Assembly (NCBI GenBank): GCA_023512835.1
Contig: CM042087.1
Span: forward strand, 17,268,853 to 17,332,852
Source of the DNA: Taxillus chinensis
Lineage: Eukaryota > Streptophyta > Magnoliopsida > Santalales > Loranthaceae
Length of the DNA stretch: 64,000 nt
Direction of reading: 5' to 3'
Positions 39,563 to 50,984 of the stretch are shown piece by piece (within the stretch, counting starts at the first letter, position 1; every line of letters starts with the position of its first letter). The position numbers and the translations under genes were made by a program. Under the pieces are notes generated by a model that saw nothing but the letters and a program-made list of their open reading frames with translations, searched no databases and was not told the origin of the DNA.

Positions 39563-41199
39563 TGTCATGCCCCGAATTCCAACCCGAGGAAACCAGTTCG
39601 TGACTCCCCCTTTACCCACGCAGTGGATAAGGGGGTAGGATACAACTTTCCCACACAAGACAACATACACCTTCACAAGATATATTCAGAAAGACAAAAT
39701 CATACATTTAGTAAATTCAAACCACATGACTTTATTATGTTTCAAACTTCATTACAATATCTCCCTGCTGGGGCTACAAGGTCTCAACAGAATTACATAA
39801 CATAAATAACATAAAACAAAGCCACAAAACAGAACTCTCCCACCTTGGTGTTCCCACCTAACGCCTGTAGGTTCCTGCAAGAAAACACACCACAATAGGA
39901 GGGGTGAGCAACTACAGCTCAGTAGGGATCATGTCTCCCCAACCCATCCCATGCTCCTACCATTTATATGAAGAAGTGCTCAAGTGCGGTGTCGTGGCAA
40001 TTACATTCTAAACAGGTCATAATCAATACTATACACGACGATCCACAAAACAAGCACAACCTTTGCCACAAAAACTCCTCAGTCAGTCCCACTGACAGTA
40101 ACTCACCCTCTCAGGCTCCACAGTCAGTCTCACTGACATTAACTCAGCCTCTCAGGCTCCACAGGTACACAAGCATTACCTCAGCCTCTCAGGCTTCTTA
40201 GGCTCCATAGTCAGTCTCACTGACATAACACCAAACACTTAACATACATCTCAGCTATTCAGGCATAACAACAAACACTTAACATGCATATCCACACTGG
40301 CATAACATCAAACACTTAGCATACATATCCTCACAGGCATAACATCAAACACTTAATACGCATGGCCACACAGGCCTAATATCAAACACATACACGCCAC
40401 TGAAGGACAACATCCATATAAGAGATCACACCTATATGGATTTACATATAATATATATCCAGATTACAAATCGCCTACCACAAGGCCATAACTTGGGGAA
40501 AGGTACAAGGAAGAACAGAACCCCTACCTTAAAGAAGATCCTCCTTGCTTTCGCGCTAGACACCATCCTCCCCACGCAAGACGCTCCAGCAGCAACCAGC
40601 AGCTCTCCTTCCTTCCCTCTCTTTAGCTCTCTCTCTCTCTCTCTGCGACAGCTGCAGTGGCTAGCCAAAAGAAGAACCCTAAGCCTAAGAGTCCTTCACC
40701 TCTTATATAGGCACACCAACATCAAAACGACATAGTTTTGATTAAGTGAATCCCAGCATCAAAACGACGTAGTTTTGATCACACAAGCTACAACCTTCCC
40801 GCATCCACACACGACAAAATATCCATAATTCCAACATGGTCCTTTGGGGAAAGATGATTAGAACCACAAAACAAGGTGACGGTGCAAAAACATGGCTGCA
40901 CGTCATATCCCCATATGACGTGCAGCTTCAAAAGCTGTGAATTTCTACCCCAAGCTTCCTAGAACCATGTAGAAGACAGGCAAACCAAAATCCCCTTGCA
41001 TGTCATATCCCCATATGACGTGCATTGTCACGTGCACCTCCCCAAAGGTCCCCTCTTGGCCACATCTCTTACCCTAAACTTGCCCCTCTACTTCCAAGGT
41101 GTTTTAGCTAAAGTGTGTGGGAAGAAAACTCTCCAAAACCCACATATTTCCACTAAAAGGGCAAAACTCTCCTCACATCCTAAAATATGGGTCATTACA
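39563..41199 (-). repeat. Tekay-B 5' LTR
   Basis: 1637 bp, TGTCATGCCCC to GTCATTACA on the plus strand. It is clearly related to the Tekay-A LTRs but strongly diverged, with a different middle region (CTCAGGCTCCACAGTCAGTC-type repeats at 40080-40220). It keeps two near-palindromes (40728-40788), a TATA box (40702-40710) and CACGTCATAT/ATATGACGTG motifs (40910-41030). Confidence 0.88.
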
Positions 41200-42520
41200 C
41201 GTAGCGACCACACCTAAAAGCTTTGAAATGAGAGATTGACGGCTTCTTGTCTCTCTACATCTCGTAGGGTGTTTTCATGGTAACCTTATTGATAAGAGTT
41301 CTATTCTGAATATAACATGCAGTGGACATAGCTTCAGCCCATAGACTGAGAGGAAGCTTCGCCCCTGCTAACATTGATCTACTAGCTTCGACTAAAGTGT
41401 GATTCTTACGCTCAGTAACTCCATTTTGTTGTGAAGCCTTGGGAGTAGAGAAGTCATGTTGAATGCCCTATTCAGAATAATATGATCTCATATCTAAAAA
41501 GTCAAATTCCGTACCATGGTCACTCCTGATGCATTTAATGCTCCGTCCTTGTGAATTGCTTATCCAGTTGAAGAGATCTACAAGATGTTCAAAGGTTTGA
41601 TCCTTCGATTTAAGGAACATCACCCATGTATACCTGGTAAAGTCATCGATAACCACAAGGGTATATCTCGCACCAACAAGAGAAGCAATAGAAATGGGCC
41701 ACAAAGGTCCATATGAAGAAGTTGCAATGGAGCAGTTATTGAATTAACTGATTTGCTCTTAAATCTATGCTTGGTCTGCTTGCCGAGTTGGCATTCTCGA
41801 CAGAGTGAATCTCTAGAGTATTTATGTTTGGGCAGACCATTGACCAAGTTAAGCGACGCTAGTTTAGACAAAGTTTTAAATTTTAAATGAGTGCAACGCT
41901 TGTGCCATAGCCAACTTTCTTCATTTGATGTTGTAGTGAGGAAGCATACAGGGTCAGAAGAATTATTTCTTAAGACCACTGAATATGTCCCCATCTCTTG
42001 ATCCGGATAACTTAATATCTCCGGATAAGTTTTGCCTAATTGTACAGTTGTTGGACATAAAGGAAACAGTAAATCCTTTGTCACATAAATTACTGACACT
42101 CAGCAGATTATGCTTCAAACCCTCGACTAGTGCAACCTTAGTAATTGATACACAGCCCTTAGTTAAAGTGCCATACCCCACAGTTTTACCTTTACTGTTG
42201 TTGCCATATGATATGGATGGGCCTCGTTTGTCAGCAACTTTTACGAGTAGAGACTTATCACCCGTTATATGTCCGGAGCATCCGCTATCGAGTATCCACT
42301 TGCTTTGATTAATCTTTGCTTCAAGTGGTCTGACAATGAATTCCAGAGATGCTCCTGCAAGACAACAAATTACACTTTTGGTGCCCAAAACTTTGCTCGG
42401 GCGGTTAGGAGAAACAACAACACTGTCATCAGTTCTGGATTTTACTTTGTTAGGAACTTTAGCTTTCCATGTTGACTTTACTTTGTTAGCGTCAGTTGCT
42501 TCTTTTATTTGGGTTTTCAT
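41200..42520 (-). pseudogene. Sire-B protease and integrase
   Basis: The frame at 41963-42520 has the protease SKWILDSGCSGHITGDKSLL. The frame at 41620-42099 has the pre-integrase zinc region with WLWHKRCTHLKF and CRECQLGKQTKHRFK, both Cys kept, unlike Sire-A. The frame at 41468-41704 has the core VVIDDFTRYTWVMFLKSKDQ and CIRSDHGTEFDF. The catalytic Glu region near 41400 is broken. Frameshifts separate the three pieces. Confidence 0.84.
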
Positions 42521-44680
42521 GGGAGAGTTACTCCTTTGAGATTTAGATTTAGATTTACTAGAAGAACCCTTTTTGATGAACTGATCTTTATTAATATGAA
42601 CTTGATTACAAAGCTAGTCATCAGATAGACTCCAATACTCATAGTGATGATGCCTATTTCTCTACAGATGGAATAGACACTATGATGCGGAGCACAAACA
42701 GGGGATACATGTTTCTTAGGTTTAACAGGTTTTCTACTCTATTCCCTATTGCCTAGTTCTTTGCGATTGGGTGACGCGCTCTTGGCCCTAGATGCATCAG
42801 CCTTAGCCTTTCCTTTCTTTCTGGGTGTTACAGTTTCAGTTTTAACTATAGCAGCCTTCCCTTTATCTTTAGGTACGGGTGCTACTACTTCAGAATTAGC
42901 AATAACAGCCTCTTTTCCACAATTATAAACTATGGTGCCACCTAAAATAAAACCAACCAATGGTTTAGATGTAATAACAGGATAAAGGTTGGTTAGCTTC
43001 GGAATGAAATCTGAGGGACACTCAGTAGCTTGTGTGGAGGTTGATAGTTCGGAGCCAAGGCCAGGTTTAACTCGGATGTCATCCGGATCAATCCTAAATG
43101 TAGAAGCTATTTTCCCCGATTTTAGCCATTTACGATTTATTTCCTTTTCCTTTTCAAGTTCATTCTCGAGTATTTTAATATTAACTGTTAGGCCATTTAG
43201 GTTGGTATTTAGCAAATGATTTTTAGCACTTAGATCGTGATACTAAGCCTCTTTACTCCTAAAGTCAGCTATATCTTTTTTAAGTTTTGCAACAGTGTAT
43301 TCAAGACGTTTAGCCTGACCATTCATATCTTTGTACATTTGAGTAATTATTAGTCTCTCATTTTTTTCATGATCACGTTCAGCAGTAAGAGATTCTAATT
43401 TACTCATGAGCTCAGAGATAGAAGGTACCTCAGTATTTGCCATGAGGCAGACATTCGGCTTCTCAGTTGGCTCATCATCAAAGAATTCCTCCTCTTCTTC
43501 CGAGCCACTAGCGTACTTTGTGACGAACGCCTTCCTCTTGTTCTTGTTGTTTCCTGAGGTGGAGCATCGAGGTTTAACCTTGTCCCTTTTATCGGTCATC
43601 TTCGATTTGGATTTATAATCCTTGGCCCAGTGATTGGGTTTCCCACAGTTGTAGCAGTCTTGGGAAGTAGACTCTAATCACTCTTTCCTTCTAGATAATG
43701 ATGAGGAGCCTCTTTTGAATCCTTTTTTGCTTTTCCTTAGGAATCGCTCGAAGGATTTGACCAAAAGAGCTATTTCTTCTTCAATGTCCGAGTCAAAGTT
43801 CTCTAACTCTTCCGTATCATCATCTCGCTGTATGCTTAGACATTCTGTAGCTTCAAAAGCTACCTCCTTTTCTTTCCAATCTATTTTCTCATCTCGGTCA
43901 GTATATTTGAATCTGACCTCATCATTCCATAGCTCTTCGTATAGTTCTTCAAGGGGAGCATACTGTCAGGTATTGTCAGCTTGCATCTAGAAGCTGCTTG
44001 GAGTAGTAGAGATCCGGCAAGGAATGGAAAAACTTGTCATTGATTTGGAATTGAGTGTAGTGCTCATTGACAGTTTTTAGGTCGAGAATAAGCTTGTCAA
44101 ATCTCTGGTAGATGCTCTCGAGGGGTTCGCTAGGTTTATGAGTGAAGCTCTTAAAGTTCTGTTTGAGGGCACAGATGACATTCTGCATTTGGGACAGACT
44201 TCCCTCATAGAGGATTGTCAGTTAATCCCAGACAGCTTTTGCTGTCGTGTATCCCTGGACATCCATGAAAGCTTCGGAGTCCAAAGACGATGTTACATAT
44301 GCTAGAGCCTTTTCGTTAGCATACTGCCAGGCTCTTTCTTCGTTGGTCAGTTCAGCATTAGTCTTTGACCTTCTAACTCCATTTTCACCGATAGTCATCG
44401 GAATAGGTAGCTCCTGATGAAGACACGGTCACATGAGATGATCATGACATATCATGAACATTCTCATGCGAGCTTTCCACTAGGAGAAAAGCTCAGGTGT
44501 GAACTTTGGCGGTTTGGTCAGAGTGAAACCAGAACTCCATTGTTGAGGAGCAACGGGAGTAGCAGGTTGAGCACTTGTTCTCGGATCGAGATTTTCGCTG
44601 CTACTTTGGTTGGGGAGGGGCTCTTGTGCACCTCCGGAGTTAAGGCGAGCGTTGAACAACATACTACTTTCTCTGGCCAT
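42521..44680 (-). pseudogene. Sire-B gag
   Basis: The start is the ATG at 44678-44680 (MARESSMLFNARLNSGGAQE). Pieces: 44480-44680 N-terminus; 43976-44188 with QRFDKLILDLKTVNEHYTQF; a knuckle near 43620-43660 read as CYNCGKPNHWAKD, where the last Cys is replaced by Tyr; 43243-43599 coiled coil; and 42739-43215 with KSGKIASTFRIDPDDIRV. The last piece crosses the Tekay-A target site without interruption. Several stops and shifts. Confidence 0.83.
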
Positions 44681-44726
44681 TGTTGAGAGAGAAAGAATGG
44701 GATCTCTACTTTGAGCAGGTAGACTT

Positions 44727-44738
44727 GCTTTGATACCA
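44727..44738 (-). promoter_or_regulatory. Sire-B primer-binding site, one mismatch
   Basis: The minus strand reads TGGTATCAAAGC, one change from the Met-tRNA complement, two bases inside the 5' LTR. Confidence 0.85.
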
Positions 44739-44740
44739 CT

Positions 44741-46223
44741 TGTTGGTCCTGGGAGCCTAGAGGGGGGTGAATAGGCTCTAGTTGAAAACTCTTTGATTGT
44801 CTCTGGCACAACACTTATTTGGTTAAATGATAAAATCAGTGCGGAAGATAACCAGATAGTAGAAATATTTTGTTCTTATTATCAAAACATAAATACAACT
44901 AAATAATAGCAAATTAAAGCTTTTGAAGCTTTTCGTTCTACTGAAAAACTCTCTTACACTCTATTTACAATAACTCACACACTAGCCAATATGATCTCTA
45001 AAGCTCTTCTACATGTACGCGCATATATGAAAATATACAAGTGTTAATATATATAGCCATCCGTTAGAAAACATCCTTGGAACTTGTTCTTCCAAGCAAC
45101 ATGTAGCATTGACTGTTCCTCGAAAATCTCTCTGCCTTAATTGCTATGGATGTGGATCTCAAGATCTTGGGTCTGTAAAACATAAGTGTCTTCACGTGAT
45201 CCCAATTTCAATTAAATCTTTGTCCACATCTCCGTGTGTTCCACGTGTAAGATAATTTATGTTTTCAACAAGTTTTTCTTACATCGGGACACAGCGAGCT
45301 AACGACTTTGAATGCGAAGCTAATAAGTTGAAGTAGCGTCTTCTTAATCCATCATAAAGTTCCTTACTCTGTGTTAATGAAGCTCGGATCCTTACTCCGT
45401 GTCAATAATTGCTTACTCTGTGTCAGTTTGATATTGGAATCCTTATTCCGTGTCAGCGCTTCCTTACTCCGTATGAATGAGAAGTCCGGAGAGCATACTC
45501 TGTAACATCGCTTCCTTACTCCGCATGAGTTCCTTATTCCGTATGAGTTCCTTACTCCGCATGAGTTAAAAGGTCCGGATGGCTTACTCCGTATCAGCGC
45601 GCTTCCTTACTCCGCATGAGTTCCTTACTCCACACGAGTTAAAAGATATGAATGGCTTACTCCTTATCAGCGCATCCTTACTCCGCTTGAGTAAAAGGTT
45701 CGGATTCCTTACTCCGCATTTCCTTTTCTTACTCCGTGCGAGTGAAGGACTTGGGTTCTTATTTTGCACAAGTCATTCCTTACTCCGCATGTATGAAAGA
45801 CTCGGATTCCTTACTCCGTGTCTTCTTGTTCTTAGTCCGCTTGAGTGGAAGACTAAGCTCTTTATTTCACGATAACTTTCTCTTATTCTGTGCGAGATGT
45901 AGACTAGGATTCTTATTCCGCATCTATTTAACTTAGTCCGTTTAAAGTCTAAGATGCGGATTCCTTAGTCCGTAACTTCAAGCATTTGGTCCGCACGAGT
46001 GATCCTTATTCCGTATGAAGACTTGGTTAATTACCAAGTGTTTGAATACACTCACAATGGTCCGGATCAGGATTATGTATCATGTCCTTAGCTTTTCTCT
46101 CACAAGTGAAGGTCTGGATTAAGATAATATCTTCTGCAACAAATAAGAATAAACATACAAGGTCTCAAATCAAATTACATAGGGTTTTATCTGCATCATC
46201 CAAACTCTTGGATTGATCCAATA
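44741..46223 (-). repeat. Sire-B 5' LTR
   Basis: About 1483 bp, TGTTGGTCCTGGGAGCC to GATCCAATA on the plus strand. The last CA has become TA. It shares the ends and the pyrimidine-rich TTCCTTACTCCG array (45355-46020) with Sire-A LTRs but is much diverged. Confidence 0.85.
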
Positions 46224-46681
46224 AATTCTTTGGCAAGACCCGCATTTGCCTAAATTGACGTTTTGAAGAATTTCGCATGATCACTTTTTCGGGCAGTTTG
46301 ACCAAGGGCATTGATTGTCTTTTTGGCAAGTTTGACTTTTTCTAATGAAAATTGTTTTGGCTATAGCTTCGTCGTTTTAAATCGGAATTGAGCTCAGTCA
46401 AGTGCATTAGTGTCCAAATTTCATCCTCTATCACTTGGTGTAGGTCTTGGGGCACTTTAGGGGCTTGCAATAGAGGTTCTCCATTTTGGGCTTCCATGTT
46501 CTTGTCATAGCGTATCCATCGCATGCAAATTGGGGTTTAACGTCGACTTCAAACCTGGGATTGACTCCTTGATAGTGGGGGAGCTTTATGGACTTGTTCA
46601 ATGAGATACATGGCATGGGAAGATAGATCTAAAATGTACAAGTGGTTAGTATGTCCAACCCAGACAAAATGGGATCCAATA
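46224..46681 (-). mobile_element. Tat-B: fragment of a Tat LTR
   Basis: 458 bases similar to the right end of the Tat-A LTR (36713-37149), ending GGGATCCAATA in place of GGGGTCCAACA. The left side is cut by Sire-B. The right side abuts Sire-C env-like sequence, so it is the right edge of a Tat element that inserted into Sire-C. Confidence 0.75.
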
Positions 46682-49329
46682 GTGCTGAAAGAGCCACACC
46701 CAAGAGCAAATTCTGGAGCTTTGGAGGACTCCCCTGCATGGAGAGGAGCAGGAGTGCGGTGGGTAGAAGTGTCAGTAGGAGGAGAGAGAGGCATATCATC
46801 TGCAGGAGTGATAACGTGCATTTATGTTGTTATTCTATTGTATATTTAGAGTGTTTACGAGCATGATTAGAGCCTAATTGCACCATATTTCATATATATT
46901 TTCTCTAACCCTTAGGAAGATATTGTTGCCTATATACATGTGTTTTTGAGTTGTTTTGGCAGGTTTTTAGGTGATTTTGTCTCAAGGACATCAACTAAAC
47001 CATCTTATCTACTAATGAGGGAGCTTGTGATAAAAGATGAGTACAAAAGAAGACATTTTTGATGTGCACATGATATAAGCCAATATCACGTGCGGGCATA
47101 TTTTTGCATGGGAGCCTTCTATATGATGCAAGGAAGCTTGGGGATGAATTTCAGAGCATTTGGAGCTTGCACGTCATATGGCATTGTCACGTGCAATGTC
47201 ACGTGTAGCTATATTTTTGCACAGTGACTTTTGTTTTGTTATGCTGATGATACTTTCCTAAAGAACCTTGTCCATATTGTGCTTGGTTTGAGGGGCATAA
47301 TGGATGGAAAAAGAATCATTGTCACTTATCAAAACTATGCCATTAAGATAAATGATGACAATTGGTTGCTAGGGCACACATTACATGTTTGACAGCCTTA
47401 TAAAAGGACGGATGGAGATCACGTTTGAGGGGATCACGTCTGGAGAGAAGAGACTCACGATTTAGGCAGGCCCCGGAGAGACATCTTGGACGGCTAGAGA
47501 AGATCTGGAATTGAAGAACAAGGGTCGAAGTTATTTTGCACTTGGTTCTGAGATGATGTTTTATGTTTCTATATGCTATTTCATAGTAATGTGTGAGTAG
47601 TCTTCACAATCTAGGGGAGCAATGTAGCCCCCTATGCTGCTGTACTGATTCTATGAATATGAGATTTGGTTAAATGAGATTGCATGTTTTATGAATCTGT
47701 TCTTTATCTTCTACATCTAGGCTGTATACACCTGGGTTTCTTAGCCCTAGTCTGGGGTACACCTAGAGATTCATAGCATATTTGTGATTGGTGTGACGAT
47801 TATCTTTGCAGAAATATGATATATTGGCTTTGTATGTTGCTGCCATGATGACCATTCAGGTATATAACACTTAGAAGGTCTGTCAATGACCGTTTGCAGT
47901 ACCTTGGCTCATGTATAACATGCTATCATTTAAATAACTCCAAGAACCTTAAAATCAACAGAAACAACATAGGAAGATGAAATTGTGACCCTAGATGCCT
48001 TTAGTCCTTGAGTTTTAATTCCAAAAATAATTCTCTCCATCGTGAGCAGAGAGATCAACGATAGGGACTGCAGCGGGAGAAGATGGTCCAACATCAGCAG
48101 GGATAGGATTCCGTGCATCTTGGATCGATTCGGAAATCACTGTGGTGGAATGAGAAGAGGACAACAGAGAATATGTGAGGAAGCCGTGTTCCAAGTTCCA
48201 TATGATCATATCATCTGGGTTTGATGTTGTTGAGTATAGTACACCCAGAAATCATTGTCAAGGATGTTGGTAGTGTATGCTAGGCTGAACTAGAACCACA
48301 AGTTAGTAAGAACATTAGGACTTAGGCAATTCAGCCACTCTTGAGGATTGGTTGGCATGGCTAGAGGGTCTTCTAGAGGAGTGGCAGCAGCAGTAGGAGC
48401 GTCGGTAGTCGAGGGACCTGATTGAGCGGCCAGAGGAGAATCCAAATGAGATGGACCGACAATATCATAAGGTTGGGTGGAAGGTGCTATGGGTTGTGTT
48501 GTGAGCCTCAGGAGACAGAGGGGGCAGCGACTGAGCGAATGTAAGAAGACAGTGAGCTAAGCTAACCTCATGGGCACAACTGGTGGCCTGGTCACCCATA
48601 GAGCTGCCTTGTTGCTCAAGCGCAAGCACTATATGGGTAGTGGAGGAGACCCGTTGAACGGTAAAAGTTCCATCAAGAAGAAGATAATGGAGATAGTAGA
48701 TCTGGGGGAAGGTAACAACAAACCGTCCTAAGAAGAAGTTCATATTCAGATGGCAAAACATAATTGTGAATATCTATCTGTCCAAAAGACAAATTCATGG
48801 GGTTATTGCCGATGACCCAAAACAGGATTGATCCTCGATCTATCGGCTTACGTTCAAAGACTTTGTACATGGATAGAAGTAAGTCGTATGGTACGGAGTC
48901 GAGAGTAGAGGTGCAGGCAAGTAGACAACGGTTGAGAATGGTGGTCATACAACGGTAGCGGCCATGAAAACCCTTCAACTAGTGCTCCTTTACCTTGTTT
49001 TGATAGCCCATTGAGGCAACCATCATATCAAGATCAGGCCGCATTAGGGTGCCTTCAGGAAGATGGAGAGCGGCACGAAGAATGATGGGGGTGATAGTGA
49101 TAGAAACCCCCTGAATGGTAGATTTAATGGAGTCAGTGGTGCGTTGAAAGTTTCGGTAGTACTCAAGGATGTCATCAAGAAGAAGTTCCATCGGGTTAGA
49201 GACAAGATGAAGAATGTGGTTGACTTCCAGAAGAGACCGCAAGTTGGAGAACTAGACTAAAGGATCAAAGATTGCATTCCAGTCGACAACATGACTAGGA
49301 GTGATGCCATAAAGGGCTTTAGGTGCCAT
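46682..49329 (-). pseudogene. Sire-C env-like gene, broken
   Basis: It is homologous to the intact env-like gene of Sire-A. The start is the ATG at 49327-49329. Pieces: 48979-49242 (SLLEVNHILHLVSNPMELLL), 48673-48978 (FHGRYRCMTTILNRCLLACT), 48465-48761, 48015-48209 and 46682-46808. LTR-X2 sits at 46809-48035, in the Ser/Pro-rich part. The C-terminal third is cut off at 46682 by Tat-B and should resume left of the window. Confidence 0.82.
46809..48035 (+). mobile_element. LTR-X2: 3'-truncated relative of LTR-X1 in Sire-C env-like gene
   Basis: It starts TGATAACGTGC like LTR-X1 and follows it to the GACCCTAGATGC segment. It lacks the last roughly 280 bases and any terminal CA with duplication. 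Its upstream part carries CACGTCATATGG and CACGTG motifs. The matching near-palindrome has decayed (about 47325-47350). The adjoining env segment has also lost its APDASD repeats, so a deletion removed both. Confidence 0.78.
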
Positions 49330-49859
49330 TGAAGTGAGAAGGAGATCGATAATTTTAGAAGCTAGGGTTTTTGGGAGCGATTAGAACGATTAAAATGTGG
49401 GGCTCTGAAATAGGGCTCGATGCTGGAGTCTCAATACATATATAAAGATAGGTCGTGGATGGCAGCATGCTCTAGGGTTTTGACGGTATAAACAATGAGC
49501 CTCCTAACAAATTATGTCATTTAGCTTGATTGCAAGATGCCTACGGATAATTTTAAAATAACATGGAAGCATAAGGACCAAGTAGTGATGATAGCTGTTT
49601 TCCAACTCGGGAATTTGAAGCGGCTATACGCCCGTCTCGATAAGCCATTAATGAATAATGACGACACCTTCTCAAAAATACGCGATGTAAGATAATACTT
49701 GGGAAATCGCGATTGGGAAATCCAAGAGTAAGGATGAAGAATATCAACCATCATCCGGATTAGTGAAAATCCGTAGCAAGCATGATTCGGATGATGGACT
49801 GACTTGTGCCATGTGATAAAAATATGTGCTAGAGTTAACATTTAATTTGGCATTTAATC
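49330..49859 (-). other. Sire-C pol-env spacer remnant
   Basis: Non-coding. It resembles the first 600 bases upstream of the Sire-A env-like start in composition and in motifs such as TCATCCGGA. The pol expected to its right is missing; at 49860 the sequence changes to a Tat-type LTR. The junction is probably a deletion. Confidence 0.5.
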
Positions 49860-50952
49860 ATGGAGACTTCTAGTTCCCATGCTCGAAAATGGAGTCCCAA
49901 TGTTGCGTTGGTCAATGGATTTATTTATAGGGAAAAACAAAACTCATTTAATTCACTTGGGAAAGGAAAACCCGAGAACGAAGTCTTTGAAGGCACTTTG
50001 GTCAACGATTGGATGCTCGAATTTAAGATGTTCTGGAAATTCGAGAATCTCCCAAGGCTCGGACAGGGAATCCAGTTTTAATCTGGATCATTGGAGCATT
50101 ATTCCAAATCATTTGAAGCTTATTCTGGATGATTGGAAGCTTCGAATTCCTTATTCTGTGCTAAGGATAGCTCGGATCTTTTATTCCGCACCATTGAAGC
50201 TTATTCCGGACTAGTGGGGAGCTCAGATTCTTTATTCTGTATTAAGGATGGCTCGGATCCCGTACTCCATGCTAAGGTTCCTTATTCCGGATTAATGGAA
50301 GGCTCGGATTTCTTACTCCGTTCTAAGGCTCCTTGTTCCGGATTAATGGAAGGCTCGAATTCCTTACTTCGTGTTAAGGTTCTTTATTTTGGATCAGTGG
50401 AAGGCCCAGATTCCTTATTCTGTGCTAAGGTTCATTATTCTAGATCAGTGGAAGGCCTGAATTCCATATTCCGTGCTAAGGCTTCTTATTCCGAATTAAT
50501 GGAAGGCTCGGATTCCTTATTCCATGCTAAGGCTCCTTATTCTGATTTAATGGAAGGCTCGGATTCCTTACTCCGTGCTAAGATTCCTTATTCCGAATCA
50601 GTGGAAGGCCCGGATTCCTTATTCCGTGTCTTTGAAGCTTCGGTATAAGGATGATGTTCTGGATTTGACTCTAATGATCCCGATGTCAATCATATTTTCG
50701 GACAGTTTGACCAAGGGGATTGACCGTCCTTTTGCAAGCTTGACCTTTTTTCTGCCCAAAACTATTTTGGCCATAACTTCTTCGTTTCGAATCGGAATTG
50801 GGCATGGCCAAGTGCGTTAGTCTCCAAATTTCATCCTTTATCCTTTGTTGTCGGCCTTGGGGGCATTTTGAGGTTTCTTAGAAATGGCTCTCAATTTTGG
50901 GCTTCTTGCCGAGTTTGGTTGCGATCTAGCCTAGTCAAAAAGGGGTCCAACA
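49860..50952 (-). mobile_element. Tat-C: LTR of a Tat variant with 51-bp repeats
   Basis: The right end GGGGTCCAACA (50952) and 50690-50952 match the Tat-A LTR right end, including TTGGCCATAACTTCTTCGTT. The left part is different and contains the 51-bp array. No internal region of this element is visible. It truncates the 5' side of Tat-D. Confidence 0.65.
50150..50640. repeat. 51-bp tandem array in Tat-C LTR
   Basis: About nine units. GGATTAATGG or its variants GGATCAGTGG, AGATCAGTGG and GAATTAATGG start at 50289, 50340, 50391, 50442 and 50493, an exact 51-base spacing. Each unit holds two TTCCTTATTCCG-like cores. Since 51 is 17 codons, a plus-strand frame (50133-50648) stays open as a 17-residue repeat; this is a repeat artefact, not a gene. 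Confidence 0.88.
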
Positions 50953-50984
50953 ATAGTTTTTTGTTGAGAAGACCCTAGATTCAC

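Larger units (their letters stand above)
37150..41199 (-). mobile_element. Tekay-B: 5' half of a Tekay element, cut by Tat-A
   Basis: Minus-strand remains: RNase H, RT and gag fragments followed by the 5' LTR (39563-41199). Its 3' half is expected left of the window, beyond Tat-A. Relative to Tekay-A it lacks about 200 bases at 37860 and about 1.3 kb at 38320 (protease and gag end). The right end abuts the Sire-B integrase region, so Tekay-B inserted there. It is older than Tekay-A by its damage. Confidence 0.85.
41200..46223 (-). mobile_element. Sire-B: 5' half of a second Sirevirus, cut by Tekay-B
   Basis: Minus-strand integrase, protease and gag, primer-binding site and 5' LTR. RT, RNase H, env-like gene and 3' LTR should lie left of the window. 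It aligns with Sire-A throughout but is more decayed. It provides uninterrupted versions of the gag site where Tekay-A sits. Its LTR ends inside a Tat-type LTR fragment. Confidence 0.87.

Noticed and set aside
50133..50648. 171-codon frame with a 17-residue repeat as a possible gene
   Set aside because: Explained by the 51-bp DNA repeat, whose length is a multiple of three; antisense to the LTR.
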